Positions 15,947-25,500 of a stretch of 64,000 nucleotides of DNA are shown piece by piece; position 1 is the first letter of the stretch, and every line of letters starts with the position of its first letter. The stretch comes from Mageeibacillus sp. UBA6980 (GTDB lineage: Bacteria > Bacillota > Clostridia > Saccharofermentanales > Saccharofermentanaceae): contig DJYK01000034.1 in the NCBI GenBank assembly GCA_002450095.1, positions 1 to 64,000 on the forward strand. Direction: 5' to 3'. The notes under the pieces were generated by a model. The model was not told where the DNA came from and searched no databases. It was given only the letters and a program-made list of their open reading frames with translations. The position numbers and the translations under genes are program-made.

Positions 15947-17114
15947 GATCGTAATCAATATACTTGTAGTCCTGCTATTGCTCGTGGCTTTCGCGATCAT
16001 GGGTGTATATGTCGGCTACAATTATGTACTCTCACAGGAAGAAAGGTTCACCGCACTCGAGGCGGGGATAGAAGACGGCTCCTTTAAGGTTGACATGAAT
16101 ACCGAGGGAGCCATTCCTTTTGTCATAAATACGGGTGATATGACCTCGGATATAGCAGACCAGCTGTTCGAGTTAGGTCTTATCGATAACACGTTCATGT
16201 TCTCGCTCCTGTCGAAGGTAAACGGTTTTGACGGTGCTTACCAGGCAGGTACACACTACCTTCTTGACGGTCTCGATTACGATGAGATCATGTTCCTTCT
16301 GACGCAGAAATCGGAGAGCGTAATGGTAACGTTCCCGGAAGGTCTTACATATGAAGAGATGAAGACCAGGCTTCATGAGGCCGGTCTTACCTTCTCCGAT
16401 GCCGAGATGGACGAGTGCATGGACAGCCCGAACCTGTTCACTGACTACCGGTTCGTATCACAGATCGCTCTTACGGAAGGAAGAGACCATGTTCTTTCCG
16501 GCTATCTGTTCCCGGATACTTATGAGTTTGACGTTAATGCCAGTGCGAGAACGATCATATCCACGATGCTCGATAACACCGAGAACAAACTCTACGACGA
16601 GTACTATGAGAGAGCGGCAGCTCTCGGCATGTCGATGGATCAGGTCATGACCCTGGCATCTATCATTCAGGCCGAGTCTTCGAACATAACGGATATGATG
16701 TATATATCCTCCGTATTCAGGAACAGAATGAACTCCGATGACGAGAGCCTGCATTACTTAAGTTCGGATGCTACGATCAACTTTATACGAAGGATGAACG
16801 GTCTTGATCCGACATTGGATGTAACGGCGACCGATCTTGCATCCGACAGTCCATATAACACGTATACACATATGGGACTGCCGCCGGGGCCTATATGTAT
16901 GCCGGGTGTCGATGCGATCCAGGCGGCGCTCTATCCTGAGCCTAATTCGAATTATCTGTACTTCTGTTCTGACGGTAACGGCGGTACTCTGTTTGCCGTG
17001 ACGCTTTCCGAGCATGAGAACAACATCGCGATATATGAAGCGAATATAGCGGCTGCACAGGCGGCAGAGACAGCCTCTGAAGCCGTGACCGAAGAAACTT
17101 ACACGGAGAATTAA
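15927..17114 (+). CDS. mltG: Endolytic murein transglycosylase MltG (YceG-like)
   Basis: 395 aa. A cytoplasmic N-terminus is followed by one membrane helix (residues 9-31) and the extracellular LysM-like and catalytic domains. The motif LASIIQAES (about residue 248) corresponds to ASIIEKET of E. coli. The first Glu is Gln here, but the position matching the E. coli catalytic Glu218 is kept (AES). NTYTHMGLPPGPI and YLYFCSDGNGG are also characteristic. MltG cuts nascent glycan strands and may set their length. It overlaps typA and is 2 nt from the U32 gene. Confidence 0.94.
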   Translation: MLSKKLKIVINILVVLLLLVAFAIMGVYVGYNYVLSQEERFTALEAGIEDGSFKVDMNTEGAIPFVINTGDMTSDIADQLFELGLIDNTFMFSLLSKVNGFDGAYQAGTHYLLDGLDYDEIMFLLTQKSESVMVTFPEGLTYEEMKTRLHEAGLTFSDAEMDECMDSPNLFTDYRFVSQIALTEGRDHVLSGYLFPDTYEFDVNASARTIISTMLDNTENKLYDEYYERAAALGMSMDQVMTLASIIQAESSNITDMMYISSVFRNRMNSDDESLHYLSSDATINFIRRMNGLDPTLDVTATDLASDSPYNTYTHMGLPPGPICMPGVDAIQAALYPEPNSNYLYFCSDGNGGTLFAVTLSEHENNIAIYEANIAAAQAAETASEAVTEETYTEN

Positions 17115-17116
17115 AG

Positions 17117-18370
17117 ATGACAGAAGTTTTATCTCCCGCAGGTTCCCCCGAGAAACTTCGCACGGCGATCGCATACGGTGCCGATGCCGTTTATATGTCC
17201 GGCAAGAAGTTCGGACTTCGGACTTTCTCGGATAACTTTGACCGCGATCAGATGAAAGAATGCATAGCCTATGCTCATTCTAAAGGAGTAAAGTGCTATG
17301 TCACGATGAATATCATGGGGCTTCAGGGAGATCTTAAGGTGATAGACGACGAGATCGACTTTACTGCGCACGAAGCGCATGCCGATGCGGTCCTTGTAAG
17401 CGATCCCGGGATATTCATGAGGGTGAGGAAGGTTGCCCCGGATCTCGATATACATATCTCGACACAGGCGAGCGTAACAAATTCCGATGCATGTAAGTTC
17501 TGGTATGAACAGGGGGCGAGAAGGATCGTCCTGGCACGCGAGCTCTCGCTGGAAGATATAAGGGACATCAGGGCTAACATTCCTTCCGACCTCGAACTCG
17601 AGGCTTTTGTACACGGTGCCATGTGCGTGTCTTATTCGGGACGCTGTATATTGAGCAATTACTTCACGGGAAGAAGATCAAACGGCGGAGCGTGCGCACA
17701 GCCTTGCAGGTGGGGGTATTCTCTTGTCGAGGAAAAGCGCCCGGGAGAGGCTTTCCCGATCGAAGAGGACGAGCGCGGTACATATGTATTGAGTTCCAAG
17801 GATCTGTCTATGATCGAGCATGTCCCCGAGCTTATCGAAGCGGGTATCGACAGCCTTAAGATAGAGGGAAGGATCAAGGGCGAGTACTATGCAGCCGTAA
17901 CTGCGAAAGTATACCGTGAAGCGGTCGATCTCTACTATAAGGATCCCGATAACTGGAAGGTCTCCGATAAGTGGCCTGAACTTCTCGAGAAGCTTGTTCA
18001 CAGGGATTATGATACGGGATTCTTCTACGGCGCTCCGACGGAAGATGCGAAGATCGCGGATGAACGCACATATGTAAAGCCCGCTTTCGTTGTGGCGCAG
18101 ATCACGGGAAGAAACGAAGACGGTTCATACAGGGCGGTGCAGAAGAACAAGCTCTATAGCGGCGATGTCCTTAATGTATTGAAACCCGAGGGGTATACAG
18201 AGCCTTTGAAGGTCCTCTCGATAACGGATGAGAACGGAACTACGCTTGAGAGCGTGCCTCATCCGGGTACGGCCTTTAATGCTGTGTTTGAAGGTGATCC
18301 CGATCTTCCCGATATGACGTTCCTCTCGAGGGACGGTGACAAGGACGGCGGCATCAATCCGATGTCTTGA
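17117..18370 (+). CDS. Peptidase U32 family protein, probable tRNA hydroxylation protein
   Basis: 417 aa. The N-terminus VLSPAGSPEKLRTAIAYGADAVYM and the cluster AFVHGAMCVSYSGRC...GACAQPCRW (four cysteines, residues about 168-195) define the U32 family. In B. subtilis and E. coli, members (TrhP) form 5-hydroxyuridine at tRNA position 34 using an iron-sulfur centre. The B. subtilis orthologs lie near yrrL (mltG), the same order as here, so a tRNA-modification role is more likely than proteolysis. The 3' end overlaps the convergent AI-2E gene by 17 bp. Confidence 0.9.
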   Translation: MTEVLSPAGSPEKLRTAIAYGADAVYMSGKKFGLRTFSDNFDRDQMKECIAYAHSKGVKCYVTMNIMGLQGDLKVIDDEIDFTAHEAHADAVLVSDPGIFMRVRKVAPDLDIHISTQASVTNSDACKFWYEQGARRIVLARELSLEDIRDIRANIPSDLELEAFVHGAMCVSYSGRCILSNYFTGRRSNGGACAQPCRWGYSLVEEKRPGEAFPIEEDERGTYVLSSKDLSMIEHVPELIEAGIDSLKIEGRIKGEYYAAVTAKVYREAVDLYYKDPDNWKVSDKWPELLEKLVHRDYDTGFFYGAPTEDAKIADERTYVKPAFVVAQITGRNEDGSYRAVQKNKLYSGDVLNVLKPEGYTEPLKVLSITDENGTTLESVPHPGTAFNAVFEGDPDLPDMTFLSRDGDKDGGINPMS

Positions 18371-19550
18371 GTTCCTCCTCGTCGGCAGGCTTCATAAACT
18401 TCTCGAGGAAGCCCGACAGGAAGACCTTAAGCTTTTTATCGATCCCGAACACTTTGATCACATCGAGAACAATGATGAATACGACAGGGCCGAGAAGGAA
18501 ACCGACGGCACCCCAGACGAATACTCCGATTGCCATTGAGATAAGCATTAAAAGAGGGTGCAGGTGCAAAGCCTCGCCGACGATCTTGGGTTCGATTAAT
18601 CTTCTTATTACGCTCATGACAGCCATACCGATAATGACTACCAATGCACCTCTGTAATCACCGTTTGATATGAGGTAAACGATGACGGGGATCATGGTGG
18701 CGGATATTCCGAGGACCGGCAGGAAGTCCAGCACGGCAGTCAACAGCGCGAGCACGAGTGCATAGTCGACGCCCGCTAAATTAAATACGATGCCGGCTTC
18801 GACCATAGTAATAATCAGCAGAAGCAGATATCCACCCAAGGCACGGAAGAGCGTAACCGAGAGGTTGTTTATAAGATCGAGGGAAGTCCTTCTGAATGAG
18901 TGGTTGGGGATGGTCTTCATGTACATCTTAAGTACGTGAGGCCCGTCACTTATAAAGTAGTATCCCGATAACAAAACGCAGATCACAACGAAAACGCCGT
19001 AAGGAATATTGCCTATAAATCCCCAAATGCCGCTTACGATCCCGGTAACGAGATCGGGGAGTCTGTTCATGAGGTCTGCCCGGATGGATGAGAGGTTCAG
19101 AATAATGCTGTCGATGAAGGAGTCATCAACAAAACCGCCTTCGCTCTTGGAGAACCCTCTTATAAGACCGGTGAATTTGTCCGAATCCGTGAAATCGGGG
19201 GCGTAGTTCCGGATCGCTGTAAAAGCGCGGACGCCCTGACCTATAAGCGCGAAGATGCCGTAACCTGCAACGATGAACAGGATCAAGAGAAGGATGACAT
19301 AGACTATGATCTCGAGTCTCTTCCTGCTCTTACTGTCGATGATAGGATTCTTCTTATTGAGCCTTGAAAGAGGTGTTGCTATCGCATGTGATGTCTTTGC
19401 AAGCAGGAAGCCTATAAGAAAAGGAACCAGAACGGATATAATCCTTGTTGCAAAGAACAGGAGTACACCCGTTACGGCTACGATAAGGATATATTTGATT
19501 ATGCTCATTACCGTTGCACGGTCTCTTATGTATCTCTCTTTATCGGTCAA
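18354..19550 (-). CDS. AI-2E family transporter (PerM/YtvI type)
   Basis: 398 aa with about eight membrane helices and the family segments PFLIGFLLAKTSHAIATPL, ADLMNRLPDLV and the helix pairs near GALVVIIGMAVMSVIRRLIEPKIVGEALHLHPL. Members export or exchange small solutes (AI-2, Na+/H+ and others); the substrate here is unknown. It overlaps the upstream gene by 4 bp and is the last gene of a three-gene minus-strand operon. Confidence 0.92.
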   Translation of the reverse strand: MTDKERYIRDRATVMSIIKYILIVAVTGVLLFFATRIISVLVPFLIGFLLAKTSHAIATPLSRLNKKNPIIDSKSRKRLEIIVYVILLLILFIVAGYGIFALIGQGVRAFTAIRNYAPDFTDSDKFTGLIRGFSKSEGGFVDDSFIDSIILNLSSIRADLMNRLPDLVTGIVSGIWGFIGNIPYGVFVVICVLLSGYYFISDGPHVLKMYMKTIPNHSFRRTSLDLINNLSVTLFRALGGYLLLLIITMVEAGIVFNLAGVDYALVLALLTAVLDFLPVLGISATMIPVIVYLISNGDYRGALVVIIGMAVMSVIRRLIEPKIVGEALHLHPLLMLISMAIGVFVWGAVGFLLGPVVFIIVLDVIKVFGIDKKLKVFLSGFLEKFMKPADEEELKTSD

Positions 19551-20545
19551 AGGTAAACTCCTTTAAATATAAGGATCCAGATGGTGATGAATACCGCCAT
19601 GGTCAATATTAAAGACAGGTTGATACTCTTGTCAAACGGAGGGATCAGTTCGTCGTATTCTCCTCCCGTGAATTCATGTCTTAACGAGAATGCGAATGAA
19701 TCCAGGACTCTTATAAAGAACAGGAGGAGGACCATTCCCATAAAGAAAGAGGGCAGGGAAGCGTAAAAATACGTCGATCCTATGTCTGCGTAGGTCTGAA
19801 CTTCGAATATATCTATCCTTGATATAGTCTCCGGAAGAACGAGTTCGGACAGCTTCATTGATATAAGGCAGAGGAAAGGTGCCCACATATTATGTGTGCG
19901 CGATCTTAAATAGCAGCACCATATTCCCGCGGCAGCAGCGGCAAGTATTGACGTAAAGTCCATGGAATAGAGTGCAAAAGCTGCGGTTATGACGATATAT
20001 GCTTTCGTCCTGTCCGTGCTTTTGAACCTGGTCCACAAGAACCCGAAGAAGAATAATGACGCTCCGAATGCCGGGAGAATGATGTCACAGACTATCGAGA
20101 GTATCTGCCCGTAAAGCGTCTCGGGTTCGGTGTGGAAGAATACGGGATATATAGACGAACGTGAGAACCTTAGCGTCAGATATGCTATGAAATTGTAAAG
20201 AGGGATGCCGAGCATCATCAGAGGAACGCCCGATATAAAGGAAAGAAGAAGAGAACCGACACCGGTGTAACGGCCTACTGTCCTGTCTTCGAAGCCTTTG
20301 GAGAAGAATACTGCCGGGACCGCAAGAGCGCCGAGCGTCATGAGTATCATAAAGAATGAACAGCCGACTATGGATGTCGCGGGGTAAGGCAGATCAGGAC
20401 TTTTGAACAGGCATCTTGCCCCAAAGAAGACCAGGGTTATAAGGGAGAAGATCATCAGGGGCCATCCCCATGTCATTATGCGGGGCTTTCCGAAGTTATG
20501 CTTAAGGATCGACAGTACGGTAATGTTTGATCTTTTCTGTTCCAT
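19547..20545 (-). CDS. Multi-pass membrane protein, possibly degenerate CPBP family
   Basis: 332 aa with about eight predicted helices. The order of elements from about residue 155 (PAFGASLFFFGFLWTRFKS, then GIWCCYLRSRTHNMWAPFL) is reminiscent of CPBP/CAAX-protease-like proteins. However, the catalytic EExxxR and paired histidines are absent, so it would be inactive. This resemblance is weak. It sits 1 nt after the prepilin peptidase gene and overlaps the AI-2E gene, so it belongs to the same operon. Confidence 0.6.
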   Translation of the reverse strand: MEQKRSNITVLSILKHNFGKPRIMTWGWPLMIFSLITLVFFGARCLFKSPDLPYPATSIVGCSFFMILMTLGALAVPAVFFSKGFEDRTVGRYTGVGSLLLSFISGVPLMMLGIPLYNFIAYLTLRFSRSSIYPVFFHTEPETLYGQILSIVCDIILPAFGASLFFFGFLWTRFKSTDRTKAYIVITAAFALYSMDFTSILAAAAAGIWCCYLRSRTHNMWAPFLCLISMKLSELVLPETISRIDIFEVQTYADIGSTYFYASLPSFFMGMVLLLFFIRVLDSFAFSLRHEFTGGEYDELIPPFDKSINLSLILTMAVFITIWILIFKGVYL

Positions 20546-20546
20546 A

Positions 20547-21434
20547 TCAGAATGCCAGTCCGAATATCCTGATACCTTCGATCATGTGGGAATAGAACAG
20601 GGGCTCGAGCGCCATGCATACGGCTGTTCCGAATGCGAGGAACGGACCGAAAGCCATCTTGTCCGGGTCGTCGGCATAGTGCACCTGATTCTTTCTTCTT
20701 AAGATTTCTCTTCTCTTTGCAGTCGGATCTTCGGCTTCCCTTATCTCTTTCTTCTCCCTCGCTATCCTCTTATATTTCCTTACAAGCTGAGGAATGGCGA
20801 ATAAGAGTGCCGAGAATATGCCGACATAGATAACTACGATGAGTCCGTAACACCCTACGATGAGACCGCATGCGCAAAGAAGCTTCATATCTCCCTGTCC
20901 CATGCCTTCCTGCCCGATGAATGTGACGCAGATGAAATTAATAAGGGCGAGTCCGCCGTAGCCTATGCCTGCCGCTATGATCCTGTTAAGAAACGGGATA
21001 TACCAGGCGGCAGAGTCCGTGAACCATATGTTTTGCTCAAAAAAATCGCCGATCAGAAGAAAGATCCCGATGGCGGCGAGTGCTATCGAGCATTCGTCGG
21101 GGATTATGCGGTTTAACCTGTCCGACATCATTACTATAACGATAACGGGGGTGGACAAAAGGATCGCAATAATATGGAAAAAAGCGTGAGGCGTGATATA
21201 GACTTCGTAACAGAACACTGCGAAAAGCGCATATATCGAAGCGCAGAACAGCGCGGACAACACCCCGTGGGGGATCAGCTTCATTCTCTTCGAGAGGCGG
21301 AAATCCGGATCTGTCTCCTTGACGCCGTAGTCCTGAAGCCATTTTTCCGGTATCTTGGAGAATACATAAGTCTGAAGATAACCTACTACCGCTCCCAGGA
21401 TGGTTGCAATTGCCACTGCCGCGCCAAAACTCAT
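20547..21434 (-). CDS. A24-family prepilin peptidase-like protein
   Basis: 295 aa, polytopic. It carries the two aspartate motifs of type IV prepilin peptidases: MMSDRLNRIIPDE (about residue 103) and GMGQGDMKLL (GxGD, about 177). The N-terminal zinc/methylation domain of bifunctional PilD is missing, as in TadV/FlaK-like enzymes. A charged cytoplasmic insert (about residues 215-250, KEIREAEDPTAKRRE) interrupts the C-terminal part. No pilin or secretion ATPase gene is in the window. Confidence 0.87.
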   Translation of the reverse strand: MSFGAAVAIATILGAVVGYLQTYVFSKIPEKWLQDYGVKETDPDFRLSKRMKLIPHGVLSALFCASIYALFAVFCYEVYITPHAFFHIIAILLSTPVIVIVMMSDRLNRIIPDECSIALAAIGIFLLIGDFFEQNIWFTDSAAWYIPFLNRIIAAGIGYGGLALINFICVTFIGQEGMGQGDMKLLCACGLIVGCYGLIVVIYVGIFSALLFAIPQLVRKYKRIAREKKEIREAEDPTAKRREILRRKNQVHYADDPDKMAFGPFLAFGTAVCMALEPLFYSHMIEGIRIFGLAF

Positions 21435-21516
21435 TAATGATCCTCTATTTCTTATATATTATAAATATATTCACTAAAGTTTAATACACTTTATACATTT
21501 GTTCAAATTGTGTAAA

Positions 21517-21545
21517 TTGACCTTGTAGGCTCTTTTCGCTAAAAT
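21517..21545 (+). promoter_or_regulatory. glgP promoter
   Basis: TTGACC (21517-21522), 17-nt spacer, TAAAAT (21540-21545), about 28 nt before the glgP start and followed by AAGGAGG. Confidence 0.75.
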
Positions 21546-21573
21546 TATTGCAGTTTTTATAAGGAGGGTCGTT

Positions 21574-23961
21574 ATGGCCAAGAATATAACAGCTAAGCTG
21601 ATTGAAGAGAAGATGCAGGCTCATATGAGAGCCGGCACGGGACTTCCCCTCGAAGAGGCGACTCCCGCAGATTATTGGACAGCATTGTCCAAGACGGTTG
21701 TAGAGCTTATATCAGACGATTTCCTTGCAACCAGAAGAACCTACCTTCCCAAGAGACAGGCACATTACCTTTCCGCCGAGTTTCTTGAAGGAAGATCACT
21801 TCTTAATAACCTTGTAAACCTCGGTATCTACGATCAGGCTAAGGACGCCATGAAGTCTTTCGGTGTTGAGCTGACCGATATCCTTGAGGAGGAGACAGAT
21901 CCTTCACTCGGTAACGGCGGTCTCGGAAGACTTGCGGCATGCTTCATGGATTCCTGCGCGACATTAAATCTTCCCGTTGACGGTTACGGAATCCTTTACC
22001 GTTACGGATTGTTCCGTCAGAAGATCGAGAACGGTTTCCAGAAGGAGTATCCGGATTCCTGGATGGAGCACGGATATCCGTTCACACTTCCCAGATACGA
22101 TCGTAAGGTTAAGGTTCATTACAACGATATGGACGTATGGGCAGTTCCTTATGACCTCCCCATCACAGGTTACGGCACAAAGAACATCAACCTTCTGAGA
22201 CTTTGGAAGGCTGAGCCTGCCGAAGAGTTTGACTTCAACCTCTTCAATTCCCAGAGATTTGACGATGCCGTTATCGAGAGAAACAGAGTTCAGGATATCT
22301 GGAGAGTCCTCTATCCCAACGATTCTTCTTACGACGGTAAGGTTCTTCGTGTAAGACAGCAGTACTTCTTTGTATCCGCTTCACTGCAGGATATCATCAG
22401 AAAGTACAAGAAGGCTCACGGCGACGACCTCCACGATTTTGCAAAGTACAATGTAATCCAGTTGAACGATACACACCCTGTTATCGGAATCCCTGAGCTT
22501 ATGAGACTTCTCGTTGACGAGAACGGCATCAGATGGGAAGACGCATGGGAGATCACAAAGGATACATTCTGCTATACAAACCACACCGTAATGCAGGAGG
22601 CTCTCGAGAGATGGGATATCTCCATCTTCAGATTCCTCTTCCCGAGGATCTACGAGATCATCGAGGGTATCAACAACCAGTTCAGAGCCCAGATGTATGA
22701 ATCCGGCCTCTATTCTGACGTTATCGACAGGATGAGTCCTCTCTCAGACGGTAAGATCCAGATGGCATGGCTCGCAGTTTACGGTTCTCATTCCGTTAAC
22801 GGTGTTGCCGCTCTTCATACGGAGATCCTGAAGGCCGAGACCTTGAAAGACTGGTATGAGATCTATCCTGAGAAGTTCTCCAATAAGACTAACGGTGTAA
22901 CGCCCAGAAGATGGCTCAGAACATGCAACCCCGAGCTTGCAGCTCTCATTACGGAGCTTCTCGGCAGCGATCACTGGGTAACACATCTCGACGATCTTAA
23001 GGAACTCGAGAAGTTTGCCGACGATGAGAATGTATTGAAGAAGTTCCTGAAGGTAAAAAGACAGCGGAAGGTCGTTCTTTCCGACTATCTCGAGAAGAAG
23101 GAAGGCATCAAGCTCAATCCCGATTCCGTATTCGATATCCAGATCAAGAGACTTCACGAGTACAAGAGACAGCTCCTCAATGCTCTCTATGCTCTTAACC
23201 TCTATGACAGAATCAAGGAGAATCCGAAGCTCGATATGCCTCCGGTAACGATCATCTTCGGTGCCAAGGCCGCTCCCGGATACTTCAGAGCCAAGGCTAT
23301 CATCAAGTTCATCAACGAGATCGCGAGACTCATCGATTCCGATCCTAAGGTAAAGGGTAAGCTCAAGGTCGTATTCATCGAGAACTATAATGTAAGTAAC
23401 GGTGAGAAACTCTTCCCCGCTGCAGACGTATCCGAGCAGATCTCCACGGCAGGTCTCGAGGCATCGGGTACCGGTAACATGAAGTTCATGATGAACGGTG
23501 CCGTTACACTCGGTACAATGGACGGCGCTAACGTTGAGATCTCCGAGTCCGTCGGTATGGACAACATCTATATCTTCGGATGCCGTGCTCAGGATATGGC
23601 GGCTACAAAGGCTTACTACAATCCTCAGTGGCAGTATGAGAACATCCCCGGCCTTAAGAAGGCTCTTGACAGACTCATCGACGGTACATTCAACGATGAG
23701 GGTACGGGAATGTTCAGAGACCTCTATAACGGTCTTCTCTACGGCGATAACTGGCAGCCCGGCGATCCTTACTATGTATTGGGCGACTTCGATGACTACA
23801 GAAAGACGAGAGACCGCCTGTACAAGGATTACAAGGACGAGATGGCATGGGCCAAGAAGTGCTGGCTCAACATCGCCAATTCCGGTAAGTTCTCTTCCGA
23901 CCGTACTATCCAGGAGTACGCAGACGAGATCTGGAAGGTCAAGCCCGTTAAGATCAAGTGA
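21574..23961 (+). CDS. glgP: Glycogen/starch/alpha-glucan phosphorylase
   Basis: 795 aa. Phosphorylase signatures include HYLSAEFLEGRSL, DPSLGNGGLGRLAACF and the pyridoxal-phosphate site EASGTGNMKFMMNGA (Lys about residue 637). It releases glucose-1-phosphate from glycogen or maltodextrins in the cytosol. AAGGAGG is the ribosome site. Codon usage is strongly biased, with few rare codons compared with flanking genes, which fits high expression. It stands alone with its own promoter and terminator. Confidence 0.97.
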   Translation: MAKNITAKLIEEKMQAHMRAGTGLPLEEATPADYWTALSKTVVELISDDFLATRRTYLPKRQAHYLSAEFLEGRSLLNNLVNLGIYDQAKDAMKSFGVELTDILEEETDPSLGNGGLGRLAACFMDSCATLNLPVDGYGILYRYGLFRQKIENGFQKEYPDSWMEHGYPFTLPRYDRKVKVHYNDMDVWAVPYDLPITGYGTKNINLLRLWKAEPAEEFDFNLFNSQRFDDAVIERNRVQDIWRVLYPNDSSYDGKVLRVRQQYFFVSASLQDIIRKYKKAHGDDLHDFAKYNVIQLNDTHPVIGIPELMRLLVDENGIRWEDAWEITKDTFCYTNHTVMQEALERWDISIFRFLFPRIYEIIEGINNQFRAQMYESGLYSDVIDRMSPLSDGKIQMAWLAVYGSHSVNGVAALHTEILKAETLKDWYEIYPEKFSNKTNGVTPRRWLRTCNPELAALITELLGSDHWVTHLDDLKELEKFADDENVLKKFLKVKRQRKVVLSDYLEKKEGIKLNPDSVFDIQIKRLHEYKRQLLNALYALNLYDRIKENPKLDMPPVTIIFGAKAAPGYFRAKAIIKFINEIARLIDSDPKVKGKLKVVFIENYNVSNGEKLFPAADVSEQISTAGLEASGTGNMKFMMNGAVTLGTMDGANVEISESVGMDNIYIFGCRAQDMAATKAYYNPQWQYENIPGLKKALDRLIDGTFNDEGTGMFRDLYNGLLYGDNWQPGDPYYVLGDFDDYRKTRDRLYKDYKDEMAWAKKCWLNIANSGKFSSDRTIQEYADEIWKVKPVKIK

Positions 23962-23991
23962 TTTAAGGCTTTATAAGAGATAAATACAGGA

Positions 23992-24018
23992 GGCGTCCCA
24001 TAGCGGGCGCCTTTTGTT
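23992..24018 (+). terminator. glgP terminator
   Basis: GGCGTCC (23992-23998) pairs with GGGCGCC (24005-24011), then TTTTGTTT. Confidence 0.85.
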
Positions 24019-24109
24019 TATATGTTTTTGCAATAAAACAACTAAACATATAAGAAAATTTGTTATTTATGAACAACTCCCCGAATATTGTTAAAAAACA
24101 GGGTAATGC

Positions 24110-24224
24110 TATCATTAAATCGTGATTGAAACGATTGTCGTTTTTGTCACTCTCATAAAAAATTTGCCCGAACTTTTTATGTTGTTTATAAGAACGGACC
24201 GCTCATACGGGCGGTCTGTTTTTT
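24110..24224 (+). ncRNA. Possible small RNA with its own terminator
   Basis: No gene lies between the glgP terminator and 24284. An extended -10 (TGCTATCAT, 24107-24115) with TTGTTA at 24088-24093 could start a transcript near 24121. It would end at a strong terminator, ACGGACCGC/GCGGTCTGT (24194-24202/24211-24219) followed by six T. The interior has a small AATCGT/ACGATT hairpin. The terminator has no other gene to serve on this strand. It matches no class I recognise. Confidence 0.35.
24194..24224 (+). terminator. Strong terminator without an upstream gene
   Basis: Nine-pair stem with one G-U pair, 8-nt loop, then a run of T. It lies 176 bp after the glgP terminator and is convergent to the phosphoesterase gene. 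Confidence 0.8.
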
Positions 24225-24283
24225 ATTTAATTTTTTGTTGCAATAAAATCAAGGTGACATTCAGAGGTTGCGATGCTATATAA

Positions 24284-25174
24284 TCAGTCAGATTCGAAGA
24301 ATGTGGATGGCAGTTCATAATTTCCGGCAACGATCTCGATGATATTGATCTCGGGGCTTGCGAAGATTCTGAACGGGAGGAAGACACAGCCTATTCCCTT
24401 GGATATAAAGAGCTTTATGCCGTTGACCTCGTGCAGCCCGGAGATCACTTTCTTAAACGGGAGCTCGTCATGCCTTAATATGAATTCGAGCCCGAACGGG
24501 GTCCTTATCTGCCCGCCGTGTATGTGACCTGATATCATTACGTCGACTTTGACGGGCGTTTCAGGCATGTGAAGGATAAGATCGGGATTGTGAGCCAATA
24601 AGATATAGGCCTTGTATTCGATCCCGGCCGAAGGAACGGGCGGCGCGGGCCAGACTCGATTCTTTCTGCCGGTATCTTTGACTCCCGCAATGGCGATAAA
24701 CCTGCCGTCACGTGCGGATCTTAAATACTTTATGCAGCCGTCCATATTGTCGAAAGGCATCATCCCCAGGTCTTCAGGCTCGCACAGTGCATCGTGATTG
24801 CCCGTTACCGCAAGAAAAGGGATCTTATACTTCCTGCACGCGTCAGCGACGTCTGTAAGGTAAGGGAGGGCTTTATAAGCATTCTTTCCGTGATTACTTA
24901 TATCGCCTCCGAAGATAACGGCATCAAGACCTTTGCCCTGAGCCTGCTCAGCTATCTGATTTGTTATCTTTGAGGAAGGGACCAGACAAAATTCCCTGTG
25001 AAGGTCGCTGAAATAGAGTATGCGAAGATCAGAAGCGACGTTGTCATCCGTATCAGTAAGAACGATCCTGTTCTTCGTTATCTTAAGCATGGCGGCCTCG
25101 ATGAGCCCCCATGCGATTCCTGCCAGACCCAGTAATAAAACTATCAGGATCGTTGTTATAACATAAGTATTCAT
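24284..25174 (-). CDS. Membrane-anchored metallophosphoesterase (YkuE-like)
   Basis: 296 aa. An N-terminal membrane helix (residues 4-26) is followed by a calcineurin-like domain: YFSDLHREF, FGGDISNHG, VTGNHDAL, LLAHNPD and SGHIHGGQ, all metal ligands present. The YkuE-like group is usually attached to the outer membrane face and acts on lipid or envelope phosphoesters. Divergent from the YdbC gene. Confidence 0.88.
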   Translation of the reverse strand: MNTYVITTILIVLLLGLAGIAWGLIEAAMLKITKNRIVLTDTDDNVASDLRILYFSDLHREFCLVPSSKITNQIAEQAQGKGLDAVIFGGDISNHGKNAYKALPYLTDVADACRKYKIPFLAVTGNHDALCEPEDLGMMPFDNMDGCIKYLRSARDGRFIAIAGVKDTGRKNRVWPAPPVPSAGIEYKAYILLAHNPDLILHMPETPVKVDVMISGHIHGGQIRTPFGLEFILRHDELPFKKVISGLHEVNGIKLFISKGIGCVFLPFRIFASPEINIIEIVAGNYELPSTFFESD

Positions 25175-25257
25175 GGCAATCTAATTTCTTCTTTTTATTA
25201 TAATATTTTTATTATATAATACGTGATAAATCGTGAGAAAATTAAGGGGGATAAATT

Positions 25258-25497
25258 ATGCCTAAAGAGATTAAATACGAGATCGTTCAGAATATCGGTA
25301 CTCTTGCCACAAACAAGACAGGCTGGACCAAGGAAGTCAACATCATTAAGTGGAATGACGGTAAGGCCAAGCTCGATATCAGAGACTGGGGTCCGGATCG
25401 CGAGAAGGTAGGCAAGGGCATTACTCTCAATTCCGAAGAGGTTGCTATTCTTAAGGCTTTGCTGGAGGATTACGATCCTGAAGAAGCTGAGGCTTGA
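25258..25497 (+). CDS. YdbC/PC4-family single-stranded DNA-binding protein
   Basis: 79 aa. The pattern YEIVQNIGTLATNKTGWTKEVNIIKWND...LDIRDWGPDREKVGKGITLNSEE matches bacterial homologs of the transcription coactivator PC4, such as Lactococcus YdbC, which bind single-stranded DNA as dimers. AAGGGGG precedes the ATG. The next gene follows within 4 nt. Confidence 0.92.
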   Translation: MPKEIKYEIVQNIGTLATNKTGWTKEVNIIKWNDGKAKLDIRDWGPDREKVGKGITLNSEEVAILKALLEDYDPEEAEA

Positions 25498-25500
25498 TAA

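Noticed and set aside
15927..17114. Catalytically dead MltG because of Gln in ASIIQAES
   Set aside because: The substituted residue matches E. coli Glu216, not the catalytic Glu218, which is kept.
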